The translations under genes and the position numbers were made by a program. Below, one piece after another: positions 5,085 through 13,456 of a stretch of DNA of 54,673 nucleotides (within the stretch, counting starts at the first letter, position 1; every line of letters begins with the position of its first letter). A model generated the notes under the pieces. That model worked only from the letters and a program-made list of their open reading frames with translations, was not told the origin of the DNA and searched no databases. Origin of the DNA: Flavobacteriaceae bacterium (GTDB lineage Bacteria; Bacteroidota; Bacteroidia; Flavobacteriales; Flavobacteriaceae); contig JAOXRU010000594.1 of assembly GCA_025800395.1 (NCBI GenBank), positions 1-54,673 on the forward strand, in the 5' to 3' direction.

Positions 5085-8042
5085 ATGAAAAAAATTCTAC
5101 TGTTGCTGGTATTAGTCGGTAGCGGTCTGCAACTTCACGCACAGATTTACTTTCCAAAAAACGACGGAGTAAAACAGGCAGATCAAGCATATACGGCTAT
5201 CACCCACGCCAATATTCAGATTACGGCCAAGCAACTTATCAAAAATGCTACCCTGCTTATGCATAGGGGAAAAGTAGTAGCCGCAGGCAAAAACGTGAAA
5301 CTCCCTACCAATACCGTGGTACAAGATGCCAAAGGCGCCTATATTTACCCCTCTTTTGTGGAGGTCTACAGCAATTTTGGTATGCCAAAACCCAAAAGAG
5401 TTGCTGGTGGTAGAGGAAATCCACAATACGATGCCACTAGAGAAGGTTATTACTGGAACGACCATATGCGTAGCGAACAAAATGCGATAGAACACTTTGC
5501 ATTCGATAAAAAAAAGGCCGCCGATATGCGCAAAATTGGTTTTGGAGTAGTAAGTACCCACAGCCAAAACGGTATCGCTAGGGGTACGGGTACCCTAGTA
5601 GCACTCAACGACAAGCAAGGGAAAGCCTACCAAATTATAGAGGCGCAAAGCGCACAGTACTTCTCCTTTACCAAAAGTGTGAGTTCCCCCCAAATGTACC
5701 CTAGCTCTCTCATGGGAAGTATCGCCCTATTGCGACAATTTCAGTACGATGCCGACTGGTATAGCAAAGGAAATATAAAGACCAAAGACCTCGCTATAGA
5801 AGCACATATTAGAAACAAAAACCTCCAGCCCATTTTTTATGCCGGAGACAAATGGAATGTACTGAGAGCAGACAAAATTGGCGACGAATTTGGCATACAG
5901 TACACTATGGTGACCAATGGGGATACTTTCGAAAATATACAAGCCATACAACAGACTGGTGCTACCCTTGTGGTGCCTGTACATTTTCCAAAGGCTTACG
6001 ATATGACAGACCCTTTCAAAGCAGACTATGTAAGCCTAGAAGATATGAGATATTGGCAACAGGCTCCTTTCAATGCTGCCAAGCTGGAAGAAGCTGGTAT
6101 CGCTTTTGCACTCACTAGCCATGGACTCAAAAAAGGGGACAACTTCCTCAAAAATGTGCAAAAAGCAATTCAACACGGACTCAGCAAAGAAAAAGCTCTA
6201 GAAGCACTCACCACAGTACCGGCACGTATACTCGGAAAAGAAAGTGTATTGGGACACCTACAAAAAGGAGCCTATGCCAATTTCCTCCTTACCTCTGGTC
6301 CCCTATTCGATAGCAAAACCATATTATACGAAAACTGGGTCGGTGGACAAAAACACCAGATCCACGATAGACAGCTTGCCAATCTTGCTGGAAAATACCA
6401 ACTCCAAATCGATGGAAAATCCTATGCCACTACCATCAAAGGAAAAGCAGCAAAACCAAGTATAGACGTAAAACAAGATGACAAAACCGTCAAAGCTTCT
6501 ATACACTATAAAGACAACTGGGCTACCATATTGCTTCATCAAGAAAATGGCGTGGATCGTCTCATCGGCCAGGTTGTAAACCAGCAGCTCAACCAAGGAA
6601 AAGCGACCCTTGCCAATGGCAAAAACACCACATGGACACTCACTGCTCTGGCCGCCGATGCACCAGACAACAAGAAAAAAGCCAAGGCAAAAAGCGATAG
6701 CAAAAATATGTTTGCTATCAGCTACCCCAACAAGGCTTACGGTTTCAAAAAACAACCTAAAGCCCAAAACATACTCTTCAAAAACGCTACCATATGGACT
6801 AGCGAAAATACCGGAGTACTTCAAAATACCGATCTGCTGATCAAAAACGGAAAAATTGCCAAAATCGGAAAAAACCTCCCCGCTAGTGGGGCCAAAACTA
6901 TAGATGCTACCGGCAAACATATCACCGCTGGTATCATAGACGAACATACCCATATTGGAGGCACCGGTGGTATAAACGAAGCAGGGCACAATTCCACAGC
7001 AGAAGTGAGCCTCGAAGATGTAATAGACCCAGAAAATATAGGTATCTATCGCAATCTGGCAGGTGGGGTTACTACCATGCAACTATTGCATGGCTCTGCA
7101 AACCCTATCGGCGGAAGATCGGCTATCCTCAAACTCAAATGGGGCGCCAATGCGCAAGAATTGCGATACCCAAATTCTCCGCAGTTTATAAAATTTGCCT
7201 TAGGTGAAAATGTAAAACAAAGCAATTGGCAAAGCTTTGCTCGTTTTCCGCAAACCCGTATGGGCGTAGAACAAGTATTTGAAATGTACTTCCAAAAAGC
7301 CAAAGAATACGACGCTTTGCAAAAAAGCGGAAAACCATATCGCAGAGACCTCGATCTGGAAGTGATCGCACAAATCCTCAATAGCGAACGCTTTATCTCC
7401 TGCCACTCCTATGTGCAAAGCGAAATCAATATGCTGATGAAAGTCGCAGAACGGTTCCAATTCAAAGTCAATACCTTTACCCATATACTCGAAGGATACA
7501 AACTCGCCGACAAAATGAAAAAACACGGCGTAGGTGGCTCTACTTTCTCCGACTGGTGGGCGTACAAATACGAAGTGCTAGATGCCATACCCTACAATGC
7601 CGCCATCATGCATAGAGCGGGTGTGATCACTGCAATCAATAGCGACGATGCAGAAATGTCGCGCCGACTCAACCAAGAAGCTGCAAAAAGTGTCAAATAC
7701 GGCGGACTTACAGAAGAAGAAGCGCTGAATATGGTAACCATCAATCCTGCAAAACTCCTCCATATCGATCATGAAGTAGGAAGTATCAAAGAAGGCAAAG
7801 TGGCCGATGTAGTGCTCTGGTCCGATCACCCCCTCTCGGTATATGCCAAAGCAGAAAAAACCCTGGTGGATGGTATTGTGTATTTCGATATCCAAAAAGA
7901 CCAGCAAATGCGGACAGAAATTGCTGCCGAAAGACAACAACTCACCCAGCTCATGCTGAAAGAGAAAAATGGTGGCGCACCAACTCAAGCGCCAAAAAAA
8001 CGACAAAAAATGGATTACCATTGTGATACCGTACACCAATAA
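5085..8042 (+). CDS. Secreted two-domain amidohydrolase (degenerate N-domain, intact C-domain)
   Basis: 985 residues with a cleavable signal peptide (MKKILLLLVLVGSGLQLHA). The N-terminal half (about residues 20-440) has the amidohydrolase fold pattern, but the usual metal-binding HxH position reads YPSFVEVYSNFG, so it should be inactive. The C-terminal half (about 550-960) is intact: GIIDEHTHIGG (His621 and His623), SCHSY, FTHILEGY, INSDDAE for metal ligands, and a PAKLLHIDHEVGSIKEGKVAD ending typical of imidazolonepropionase-like amidohydrolases. A Lys-rich tail follows. The next gene encodes a stand-alone relative of the N-terminal half. Substrate unknown. Confidence 0.85.
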   Translation: MKKILLLLVLVGSGLQLHAQIYFPKNDGVKQADQAYTAITHANIQITAKQLIKNATLLMHRGKVVAAGKNVKLPTNTVVQDAKGAYIYPSFVEVYSNFGMPKPKRVAGGRGNPQYDATREGYYWNDHMRSEQNAIEHFAFDKKKAADMRKIGFGVVSTHSQNGIARGTGTLVALNDKQGKAYQIIEAQSAQYFSFTKSVSSPQMYPSSLMGSIALLRQFQYDADWYSKGNIKTKDLAIEAHIRNKNLQPIFYAGDKWNVLRADKIGDEFGIQYTMVTNGDTFENIQAIQQTGATLVVPVHFPKAYDMTDPFKADYVSLEDMRYWQQAPFNAAKLEEAGIAFALTSHGLKKGDNFLKNVQKAIQHGLSKEKALEALTTVPARILGKESVLGHLQKGAYANFLLTSGPLFDSKTILYENWVGGQKHQIHDRQLANLAGKYQLQIDGKSYATTIKGKAAKPSIDVKQDDKTVKASIHYKDNWATILLHQENGVDRLIGQVVNQQLNQGKATLANGKNTTWTLTALAADAPDNKKKAKAKSDSKNMFAISYPNKAYGFKKQPKAQNILFKNATIWTSENTGVLQNTDLLIKNGKIAKIGKNLPASGAKTIDATGKHITAGIIDEHTHIGGTGGINEAGHNSTAEVSLEDVIDPENIGIYRNLAGGVTTMQLLHGSANPIGGRSAILKLKWGANAQELRYPNSPQFIKFALGENVKQSNWQSFARFPQTRMGVEQVFEMYFQKAKEYDALQKSGKPYRRDLDLEVIAQILNSERFISCHSYVQSEINMLMKVAERFQFKVNTFTHILEGYKLADKMKKHGVGGSTFSDWWAYKYEVLDAIPYNAAIMHRAGVITAINSDDAEMSRRLNQEAAKSVKYGGLTEEEALNMVTINPAKLLHIDHEVGSIKEGKVADVVLWSDHPLSVYAKAEKTLVDGIVYFDIQKDQQMRTEIAAERQQLTQLMLKEKNGGAPTQAPKKRQKMDYHCDTVHQ

Positions 8043-8060
8043 ATATGCCTAGCTATAACC

Positions 8061-8168
8061 ATGGTAGAAGATCCTAAGAGAAAAACAAGCAGTAAAAAAA
8101 AGCGGACACGCATTTGCACGCCAAAAAAAACTGATCCAAAACCTTCTGCAGCCATGGGCTACAAATAG
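8061..8168 (+). CDS. Possible 35-residue basic peptide between the amidohydrolases
   Basis: An ATG-initiated frame fills most of the gap between the two amidohydrolase genes. It encodes a strongly basic peptide (MVEDPKRKTSSKKKRTRICT and 15 more residues). No family is recognised and no promoter is evident. It may be spacer that happens to lack stops, or the remnant of a longer tail. Confidence 0.2.
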   Translation: MVEDPKRKTSSKKKRTRICTPKKTDPKPSAAMGYK

Positions 8169-8177
8169 AATTCTATA

Positions 8178-9485
8178 ATGAAACAAAAAATGAAAAACTT
8201 AAAAAATACCATCACCATCCTAGCACTGGTTTTTGCGCTGGCCATACAAGCACAGCAAACCCCAGGAGCACCCCAAGAAAAAGCGATCTCCATAGTGGGC
8301 GCCACTGCGCATATTGGAAATGGAAGCATTATCGAAAATGCACTTGTCGTATTCCAAAACGGAAAAATAAGCTATATAGGTGCATCAGATGCAAGCAAAC
8401 AAAAAGGAGAAATCATACAAGCCAAAGGAAAACACCTCTACCCCGGATTTATCCTGCCCAACTCTACCCTAGGACTAGGGGAAATAGATGCGGTAAGACC
8501 CACCATCGATTTTGACGAAGTAGGAAATATGTTGCCGCATATACGCGCTCAAATCGCCTTCAATACCGAAAGCAAAGTAGTCGAAAGCCTCCGACCAAAC
8601 GGTATACTCCTATCGCAAATCACCCCTAGAGGTGGCCGTATATCTGGTACCTCCTCGGTAGTGCAACTCGATGCGTGGAACTGGGAAGATGCTACCATCA
8701 AAAAAGACGACGGCATACACCTCAATTGGCCTACAAGCTTCAAAAGAGGCAGATGGTGGATGGGAGAAGCTGCCATGAGGCCAAACAAAGACTACAACAA
8801 ACAAATCCAAGAATTGGCCAACTACTTCCAAGCTGCCCAAGCATATCTCCAAGGAACCCAAGGCGAAAAAGACCTGCCATATACCGCTATGAAAGGTCTC
8901 TTCGACGGATCCCAAGGACTATTTATCCACGCCAATAAAGAACGCGAAATAAGAGACGCTATCGCATTTGCAAAGGCACAAGGCATCCAACGTATCGTGT
9001 TGGTGGGTGCGGTGCAAGCGCACAAACTCACCGACCTCTTGGTAAAACACCAAATCCCAGTCCTGGCAGCACGCACGCATAGCGTGCCCGATGGAGAGGA
9101 TGTAGACTACGATATGCCCTTCAAACTGCCCAAAATACTGCATGATGCAGGAGTGGTCGTAGCCCTGGAAAATAGCGGCCAAATGGAACGTATGAATGGC
9201 AGAAACCTACCCTTCTACGCCGGTACCGTAGTGGCATATGGCATGAGCAAAGAAGATGCCCTGCAAATGATTACCCTCAATGCCGCCAAAATACTAGGCA
9301 TAGACAACCACTATGGCTCCCTAGAAGTAGGCAAAAGCGCCACCCTCTTCCTCAGCAAAGGAGACGCCCTAGATATGCGTACCAATATACTTACCCACGC
9401 ATTTGTAGACGGTAGAAAAATAAGCCTAGAAACACACCAAACCAAATTGTATAAACGCTACTCCAAAAAACTAAACCAAGAATAG
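8178..9485 (+). CDS. Secreted amidohydrolase-like protein lacking the metal site
   Basis: 435 residues with a signal peptide (MKQKMKNLKNTITILALVFA, cleavage near QAQQ). The N-terminal composite beta domain (VGATAHIGNGSIIENALVVF) and the C-terminal closing motif (NAAKILGIDNHYGSLEVGKS) mark an amidohydrolase. The expected HxH after the first beta strand is replaced by YPGFILPNSTLGLGE, and no other His-rich metal site is seen. It resembles the N-terminal half of the protein encoded just upstream. A partner or scaffold role for the active enzyme is my inference. A second possible start lies four codons in. Confidence 0.82.
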   Translation: MKQKMKNLKNTITILALVFALAIQAQQTPGAPQEKAISIVGATAHIGNGSIIENALVVFQNGKISYIGASDASKQKGEIIQAKGKHLYPGFILPNSTLGLGEIDAVRPTIDFDEVGNMLPHIRAQIAFNTESKVVESLRPNGILLSQITPRGGRISGTSSVVQLDAWNWEDATIKKDDGIHLNWPTSFKRGRWWMGEAAMRPNKDYNKQIQELANYFQAAQAYLQGTQGEKDLPYTAMKGLFDGSQGLFIHANKEREIRDAIAFAKAQGIQRIVLVGAVQAHKLTDLLVKHQIPVLAARTHSVPDGEDVDYDMPFKLPKILHDAGVVVALENSGQMERMNGRNLPFYAGTVVAYGMSKEDALQMITLNAAKILGIDNHYGSLEVGKSATLFLSKGDALDMRTNILTHAFVDGRKISLETHQTKLYKRYSKKLNQE

Positions 9486-9503
9486 GAGTTTATCCTACCA
9501 CAC

Positions 9504-9539
9504 AAAACGGTAAATAGTTCGCTATTTGCCGTTTTTTTT
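9504..9539 (+). terminator. Rho-independent terminator after the amidohydrolase pair
   Basis: Arms AAAACGGTAAATAG and CTATTTGCCGTTTT around a TTCG tetraloop, one G-T pair, then a run of T. It lies 18 bases after the stop codon. Confidence 0.9.
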
Positions 9540-9542
9540 ATT

Positions 9543-9660
9543 TGGGCGTGCCCCACTTTCGCCACCTCCCTTCCTTTTACCTACATGATGCCTTCGCTGG
9601 AAACTTCGAACTATTTTGGCAACAGCTACAGTGGGTCGGGCCATCCGCTACCGTTTTTAC
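9543..9660. repeat. Probable Bacteroidetes intergenic repeat (GGGCGTGCCCC ... GGGTCGGGCCATCCGCTACC)
   Basis: The element starts GGGCGTGCCCC and ends GTGGGTCGGGCCATCCGCTA. Intergenic repeats of the general form GGGCGT..CCCC followed by GGGTCGGGC[TC][AT]TCCGCT are, from memory, common in Flavobacteria and relatives. Only one copy is in this window, so the call rests on recall of that pattern. Confidence 0.4.
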
Positions 9661-9906
9661 CCAGTACTACAGCTTTACTAGAAGTGCGTGGGCTCCAACT
9701 GTAGCATGCCTATGCCTAAACAAAAAACACCAAAAAAACCAAATTTCCACCTCCAACTACAACCCATAGGCATCCTACAGTTTCTCCGTCGCCTCCGCCT
9801 TCAAGTGCAGCTAGTAGACCTGGGCAAAAAGCGACCGCTACTACCCCTCACGCAAAAAACCCATATCACCAAAAGAATGCGTATTTTTATACCCAAAACC
9901 ATTGTT

Positions 9907-10449
9907 ATGAAAAAATACCTCCTCTTCCTCCTCCTATCCGCCACTAGCTTGTATGCCCAAAGCCAACTATACCCTGCCAAAAAAATAAAAGACACCCGCC
10001 TACACAACTTCTACCAAATAGACGACTCCATATACCGATCTGCACAACCCTCCAAAAAAGCATTTGGAGAACTCCAACAAAAAGGATTCAAAACCATACT
10101 CAATCTGCGTAGAAAAAAAGACGACCAAAAAAAGGCCAAAGGCACCCAACTCCTGCTAAAGCATTTGCGATTCAAAACCAAAGCACTCACCCAACAAGAT
10201 ATCATAGATGCGCTGCATATCATACAGCAGTCCCCAAAACCTCTGCTGATACATTGCTGGCACGGATCCGATCGCACCGGAGTGATCACCGCAGCCTATC
10301 GTATCGTCTTTCAAAACTATAGCAAAGAAGAAGCCATAGCCGAAATGCGCCTAGCCCATTTTGGATACCACCAAAAATGGTACCCCAATCTCATCGTTCT
10401 CCTCCAAAATATGGATGTACAACATATTCGAAAGACCCTAAAACTATAA
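9907..10449 (+). CDS. Secreted dual-specificity / tyrosine phosphatase family protein
   Basis: 180 residues from MKKYLLFLLLSATSLYAQ, a typical signal peptide. Earlier in-frame starts would add a low-complexity leader. The protein has the YRSAQPS motif of Siw14/cyanobacterial-type phosphatases (residues 43-49). The catalytic P-loop is HCWHGSDRTG with nucleophile Cys117 and Arg123, matching C-x5-R-T. The P-loop is intact, so activity is likely. The periplasmic substrate is unknown; phosphotyrosine or an inositol-phosphate-type ligand is possible for this class. The gene sits alone between a terminator and a convergent lipoprotein gene. Confidence 0.85.
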   Translation: MKKYLLFLLLSATSLYAQSQLYPAKKIKDTRLHNFYQIDDSIYRSAQPSKKAFGELQQKGFKTILNLRRKKDDQKKAKGTQLLLKHLRFKTKALTQQDIIDALHIIQQSPKPLLIHCWHGSDRTGVITAAYRIVFQNYSKEEAIAEMRLAHFGYHQKWYPNLIVLLQNMDVQHIRKTLKL

Positions 10450-10473
10450 AAACCGACCCCTTTCGAGATCGGT
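10447..10473 (-). terminator. Terminator of the DUF6503-like lipoprotein gene
   Basis: On the minus strand ACCGATC and GGTCGGT pair (one G-T) around an 8-base loop and are followed by TTTTTAT. It lies 30 bases past the stop at 10503. Confidence 0.6.
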
Positions 10474-10502
10474 CGTAGGTGTACACCATATAAATCAAAT
10501 GG

Positions 10503-11306
10503 TTATGGGACAATTTCTGCGTCGGCAGGCATGGCAAATATAGCGCCATCCAATGCCTGATCGTCTAGTCGCTTCAAATCAAAAACAACCGTATTGCTTA
10601 CCTCAGATGTAGGCTTGCCATCCACTACCTTTACCCAACTGATCTCCTTTGGCAATACCACCCCATTGGCAACCATATAATTGCCATAGCGAATCCAATT
10701 GTACTTCTGAGATGTCTCCTTGCTAAAAAAGGTAACTGTATAAGCCAACCACTGCACCCGATAAGTCTCCGGATCGTAATACAACAAATACACATCCTTG
10801 TCGCTATCTCCTCTACCAGCAGCAAAGCGGATTCGAAAACCTGGGAAGCTACCCCCCCCGAGCTGTAAAGGTTCTATAGCTTCAAAATAGATTCCCTTGT
10901 CTAGTAATACCTGTGGCATCGCGTAGAAATAAAATAAGAGATTGTTGTAAAACCGAATGCCATCCCTTACCTCAGCATCCTTCTTTACTACCCATAATTT
11001 CTTTCCATCATTTCCCATAGTAAACTTTGGATCCTCTATCCGCTCTTGCCGGCTTTTTAGGTTGAGGGTATGTTTTTGTACGCTATCTCCCTTGGGCGTG
11101 TGAAATACCATAGTGCGTTGTCGCTTCCAATTGTTGGCCCCGCCATGCGCCGCTATTACTTTCTGCATCTCCGCAGGCATCCCAGATACATCGGTCGACT
11201 CCTCCGAGACTTCCGCTTTTGTAGGAGCAGCAGTAGCACTAGATTTGGGCTGCTGATTGCAACTTGCCAATATGGCTAATAAGAAAATAGATACTATTTT
11301 TTTCAT
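10503..11306 (-). CDS. DUF6503-like lipoprotein
   Basis: 267 residues. The signal MKKIVSIFLLAILASC places the lipidated Cys at residue 16, followed by a Ser/Ala/Thr/Glu-rich linker. The mature part (HGGANNWKRQRTMVFHTPKG, then alternating beta strands with many Trp, Tyr and Phe) fits a LolA-like or DUF6503-type beta-sheet fold common in Bacteroidetes lipoproteins. The family name is from memory of the HGG..W opening. The gene is divergent from the methyltransferase gene and has its own terminator. Function unknown. Confidence 0.75.
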   Translation of the reverse strand: MKKIVSIFLLAILASCNQQPKSSATAAPTKAEVSEESTDVSGMPAEMQKVIAAHGGANNWKRQRTMVFHTPKGDSVQKHTLNLKSRQERIEDPKFTMGNDGKKLWVVKKDAEVRDGIRFYNNLLFYFYAMPQVLLDKGIYFEAIEPLQLGGGSFPGFRIRFAAGRGDSDKDVYLLYYDPETYRVQWLAYTVTFFSKETSQKYNWIRYGNYMVANGVVLPKEISWVKVVDGKPTSEVSNTVVFDLKRLDDQALDGAIFAMPADAEIVP

Positions 11307-11371
11307 TTACGTTTTATTTAGTCGATTCCCACTTACAGTCGCAAGACCTACCACATTATTACAAATAATTG

Positions 11372-11379
11372 TAATTTTG
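11372..11379 (+). promoter_or_regulatory. -7 promoter box of the trmH-family gene
   Basis: TAATTTTG is an exact match to TAnnTTTG. The ATG begins four bases after it, so transcription should start at or within the start codon. Confidence 0.55.
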
Positions 11380-11383
11380 CCCC

Positions 11384-12187
11384 ATGCATACACCAAAAAG
11401 CATTCGTAGTACTGCCAATCCGATGGTAAAAAAAATCTTGCAACTGCAAGAAAAATCAAAACACAGAAAAAAACAAAAACTGCTTGTAGTCGAAGGACAA
11501 CGAGAAATAGAACTTGCACTCCAAGCCAACTATCGGATACAAAGTCTGCTGATACACCAAGATTTTTTGGAAAATGATTGGTGGAAAAACCTGGGGCTAC
11601 ATACCGATGTGGAATATATCGTACTGCAAAAAAATGTGTACCAAAAATTAGCCTATAGAGGCGCTACAGAAGGTGCCATTGCCATATTCCATGCCAAAGA
11701 TCATACCCTAGAGCAGGTACAATGGAAACGAAAAAATCCCATCGTACTCGTGGCACAAGCGCCCGAAAAACCCGGAAATGTAGGCGCCCTGCTGCGCACA
11801 GCAGATGCCGCAGATATTGACCTAGTGATAATAGCAGATCCCAAATCCGATCTGTACAACCCCAATACCATTCGGGCTTCTATAGGATGCGTGTTTACCA
11901 ATCAAATCGCCATAGCACCATCCCACCAAGCCATAGACTTCTTGAAAACAAACCGCATACAAATATTTGCCGCAGCTTTGCAAAATAGCGTAGCCTATTA
12001 CCAATCCGATTTCCAACAAAGTACCGCCATAGTCGTGGGTACCGAAGCAACAGGCCTCACCGACAATTGGCGAAATGAAGCCCACCAAAACATTCAAATA
12101 CCCATGCACGGACAAATAGATAGCATGAATGTATCGGTAGCAGCAGCCATACTCCTGTTTGAAGCAAAAAGACAAAGAAACCTATGA
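11384..12187 (+). CDS. TrmH/SpoU-family RNA 2'-O-methyltransferase
   Basis: 267 residues. The N-terminal substrate-binding domain opens with SIRSTANPMVKKILQLQEKS and LLVVEGQREIELAL, typical of RlmB/TsnR-like enzymes. The SPOUT domain has the three knot motifs: KPGNVGALLRTADAAD, VVGTEATGLTDNW and MNVSVAAAILLFEA. Such enzymes methylate a ribose in 23S rRNA or tRNA using S-adenosylmethionine. Which nucleotide cannot be told from sequence. The stop overlaps the next start (ATGA at 12184-12187), so the protease gene is translationally coupled. Confidence 0.9.
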   Translation: MHTPKSIRSTANPMVKKILQLQEKSKHRKKQKLLVVEGQREIELALQANYRIQSLLIHQDFLENDWWKNLGLHTDVEYIVLQKNVYQKLAYRGATEGAIAIFHAKDHTLEQVQWKRKNPIVLVAQAPEKPGNVGALLRTADAADIDLVIIADPKSDLYNPNTIRASIGCVFTNQIAIAPSHQAIDFLKTNRIQIFAAALQNSVAYYQSDFQQSTAIVVGTEATGLTDNWRNEAHQNIQIPMHGQIDSMNVSVAAAILLFEAKRQRNL

Positions 12188-13413
12188 ACCAATTCTTCTT
12201 TTTTGGCATCATAGCCATACTCATCATACAATACCTCTGGAATTCCTATCTGGATATACGCAATGCCAAACATTTCTCCGATCCCATCCCAGCGGATCTA
12301 GATGGCATCTACCAAGAAGAAGAATACCAAAAATCACAAGCCTACAAAAAAACCAACTTCCGATTTGCTCGCTATACCGATAGCTTTGGACTCCTCTGCC
12401 TATTGGTATTTTTACTATTGGGAGGATTTGAATATGTAGACCAACTCGCCCGCAGTATCAGCGACAATCCCATTTGGACCGGACTGGCATTTTTTATGAT
12501 ACTGATGCTAGCCAACGATTTTTTGCAATTGCCCTTCTCGTACTATCGTACCTTCGTTATCGAAGAAAAATTTGGTTTCAACAAAACCACCCTACCAACC
12601 TTTGTATTGGACAAAATCAAATCTTGGATATTGATGCTCGTATTGGGAGGCATCCTACTGGGAGCTATCATCTGGTTCTACAACCAAAGTGGTACCAATT
12701 TTTGGTGGCAAGCATGGTTGCTCATCAGTGGGTTCTCTATATTAGCCAATATGTTCTATAGCTCTTGGATAGTACCCCTTTTCAACAAACAAACCCCAAT
12801 AGAGGAAGGTCCCCTAAAAGAAGCCATCACCAATTATGCCAAATCCGTTGGCTTTTCGGTACAAAAAATCATGCTCATCGATGGCTCCAAAAGATCGAGC
12901 AAAGCAAATGCATACTTCTCCGGATTTGGAAGCCAAAAACAAGTTACCCTATACGATACCCTAGTCCAAAATTTGGAAATAGAAGAAATTGTAGCCGTAC
13001 TGGCACACGAAATAGGACATTATAAACACCACCATATTATATACAACCTAGTATTGGGCAGTTTGCAAACCGCCCTGAGCTTGTATGTGCTCTCCCTACT
13101 GTTGCAGTTTCCACAATTATCCACAGCTATAGGAGTGCAGCAACCAAGTTTTCATGCTGCGCTGGTTACCTTTAGCATTTTATATGTGCCACTATCGGCC
13201 CTCACAGGATTGTTGATGGGTAGCCTGTCTAGATCAATGGAATACCAAGCAGATGCCTATGCAAAAAATACCTATGCTGCTGCACCGCTAATAAATGCAT
13301 TAAAAAAACTGAGTAAAAACAGCCTAAGCAACCTCACTCCAGACCATTTATATGTAAAAATGCACTATTCCCACCCTACCCTTCTGCAACGAATTCGAAA
13401 GATGAAACGCTAA
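12184..13413 (+). CDS. M48-family membrane metalloprotease (Ste24/CAAX protease 1-like)
   Basis: 409 residues with several hydrophobic membrane segments. The N-terminal part reads YRTFVIEEKFGFN, typical of Ste24-type proteases. The zinc site HEIGHYKHHH (HExxH) lies near residue 278, and the third ligand is in MEYQADAYA. The family cleaves membrane or misfolded proteins at the inner membrane. Prenylated proteins are not expected in this bacterium. The start overlaps the end of the methyltransferase gene by four bases. Confidence 0.9.
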   Translation: MNQFFFFGIIAILIIQYLWNSYLDIRNAKHFSDPIPADLDGIYQEEEYQKSQAYKKTNFRFARYTDSFGLLCLLVFLLLGGFEYVDQLARSISDNPIWTGLAFFMILMLANDFLQLPFSYYRTFVIEEKFGFNKTTLPTFVLDKIKSWILMLVLGGILLGAIIWFYNQSGTNFWWQAWLLISGFSILANMFYSSWIVPLFNKQTPIEEGPLKEAITNYAKSVGFSVQKIMLIDGSKRSSKANAYFSGFGSQKQVTLYDTLVQNLEIEEIVAVLAHEIGHYKHHHIIYNLVLGSLQTALSLYVLSLLLQFPQLSTAIGVQQPSFHAALVTFSILYVPLSALTGLLMGSLSRSMEYQADAYAKNTYAAAPLINALKKLSKNSLSNLTPDHLYVKMHYSHPTLLQRIRKMKR

Positions 13414-13430
13414 TATTGTTGGAGTTTCGG

Positions 13431-13438
13431 TATGTTTG
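13431..13438 (+). promoter_or_regulatory. -7 promoter box of the spoT-fur-purA run
   Basis: TATGTTTG matches TAnnTTTG exactly. The ATG follows 18 bases later, giving an expected leader of about 12 bases. Confidence 0.6.
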
Positions 13439-13456
13439 TAGTAATTTTAATTGCCC

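Larger units (their letters stand above)
9486..9906. other. Gene-free spacer with terminator and GGGCGTG..GGGTCGGGCC repeat
   Basis: After the terminator the spacer is unusually GC-rich for about 120 bases (repeat feature at 9543-9660). It then becomes A/C-rich up to the phosphatase start. Open frames across it give low-complexity translations without a domain. Confidence 0.5.

Noticed and set aside
9542..9906. Coding sequence or longer phosphatase N-terminus
   Set aside because: The frames contain the GC-rich repeat and low-complexity sequence, and the signal peptide begins cleanly at 9907.
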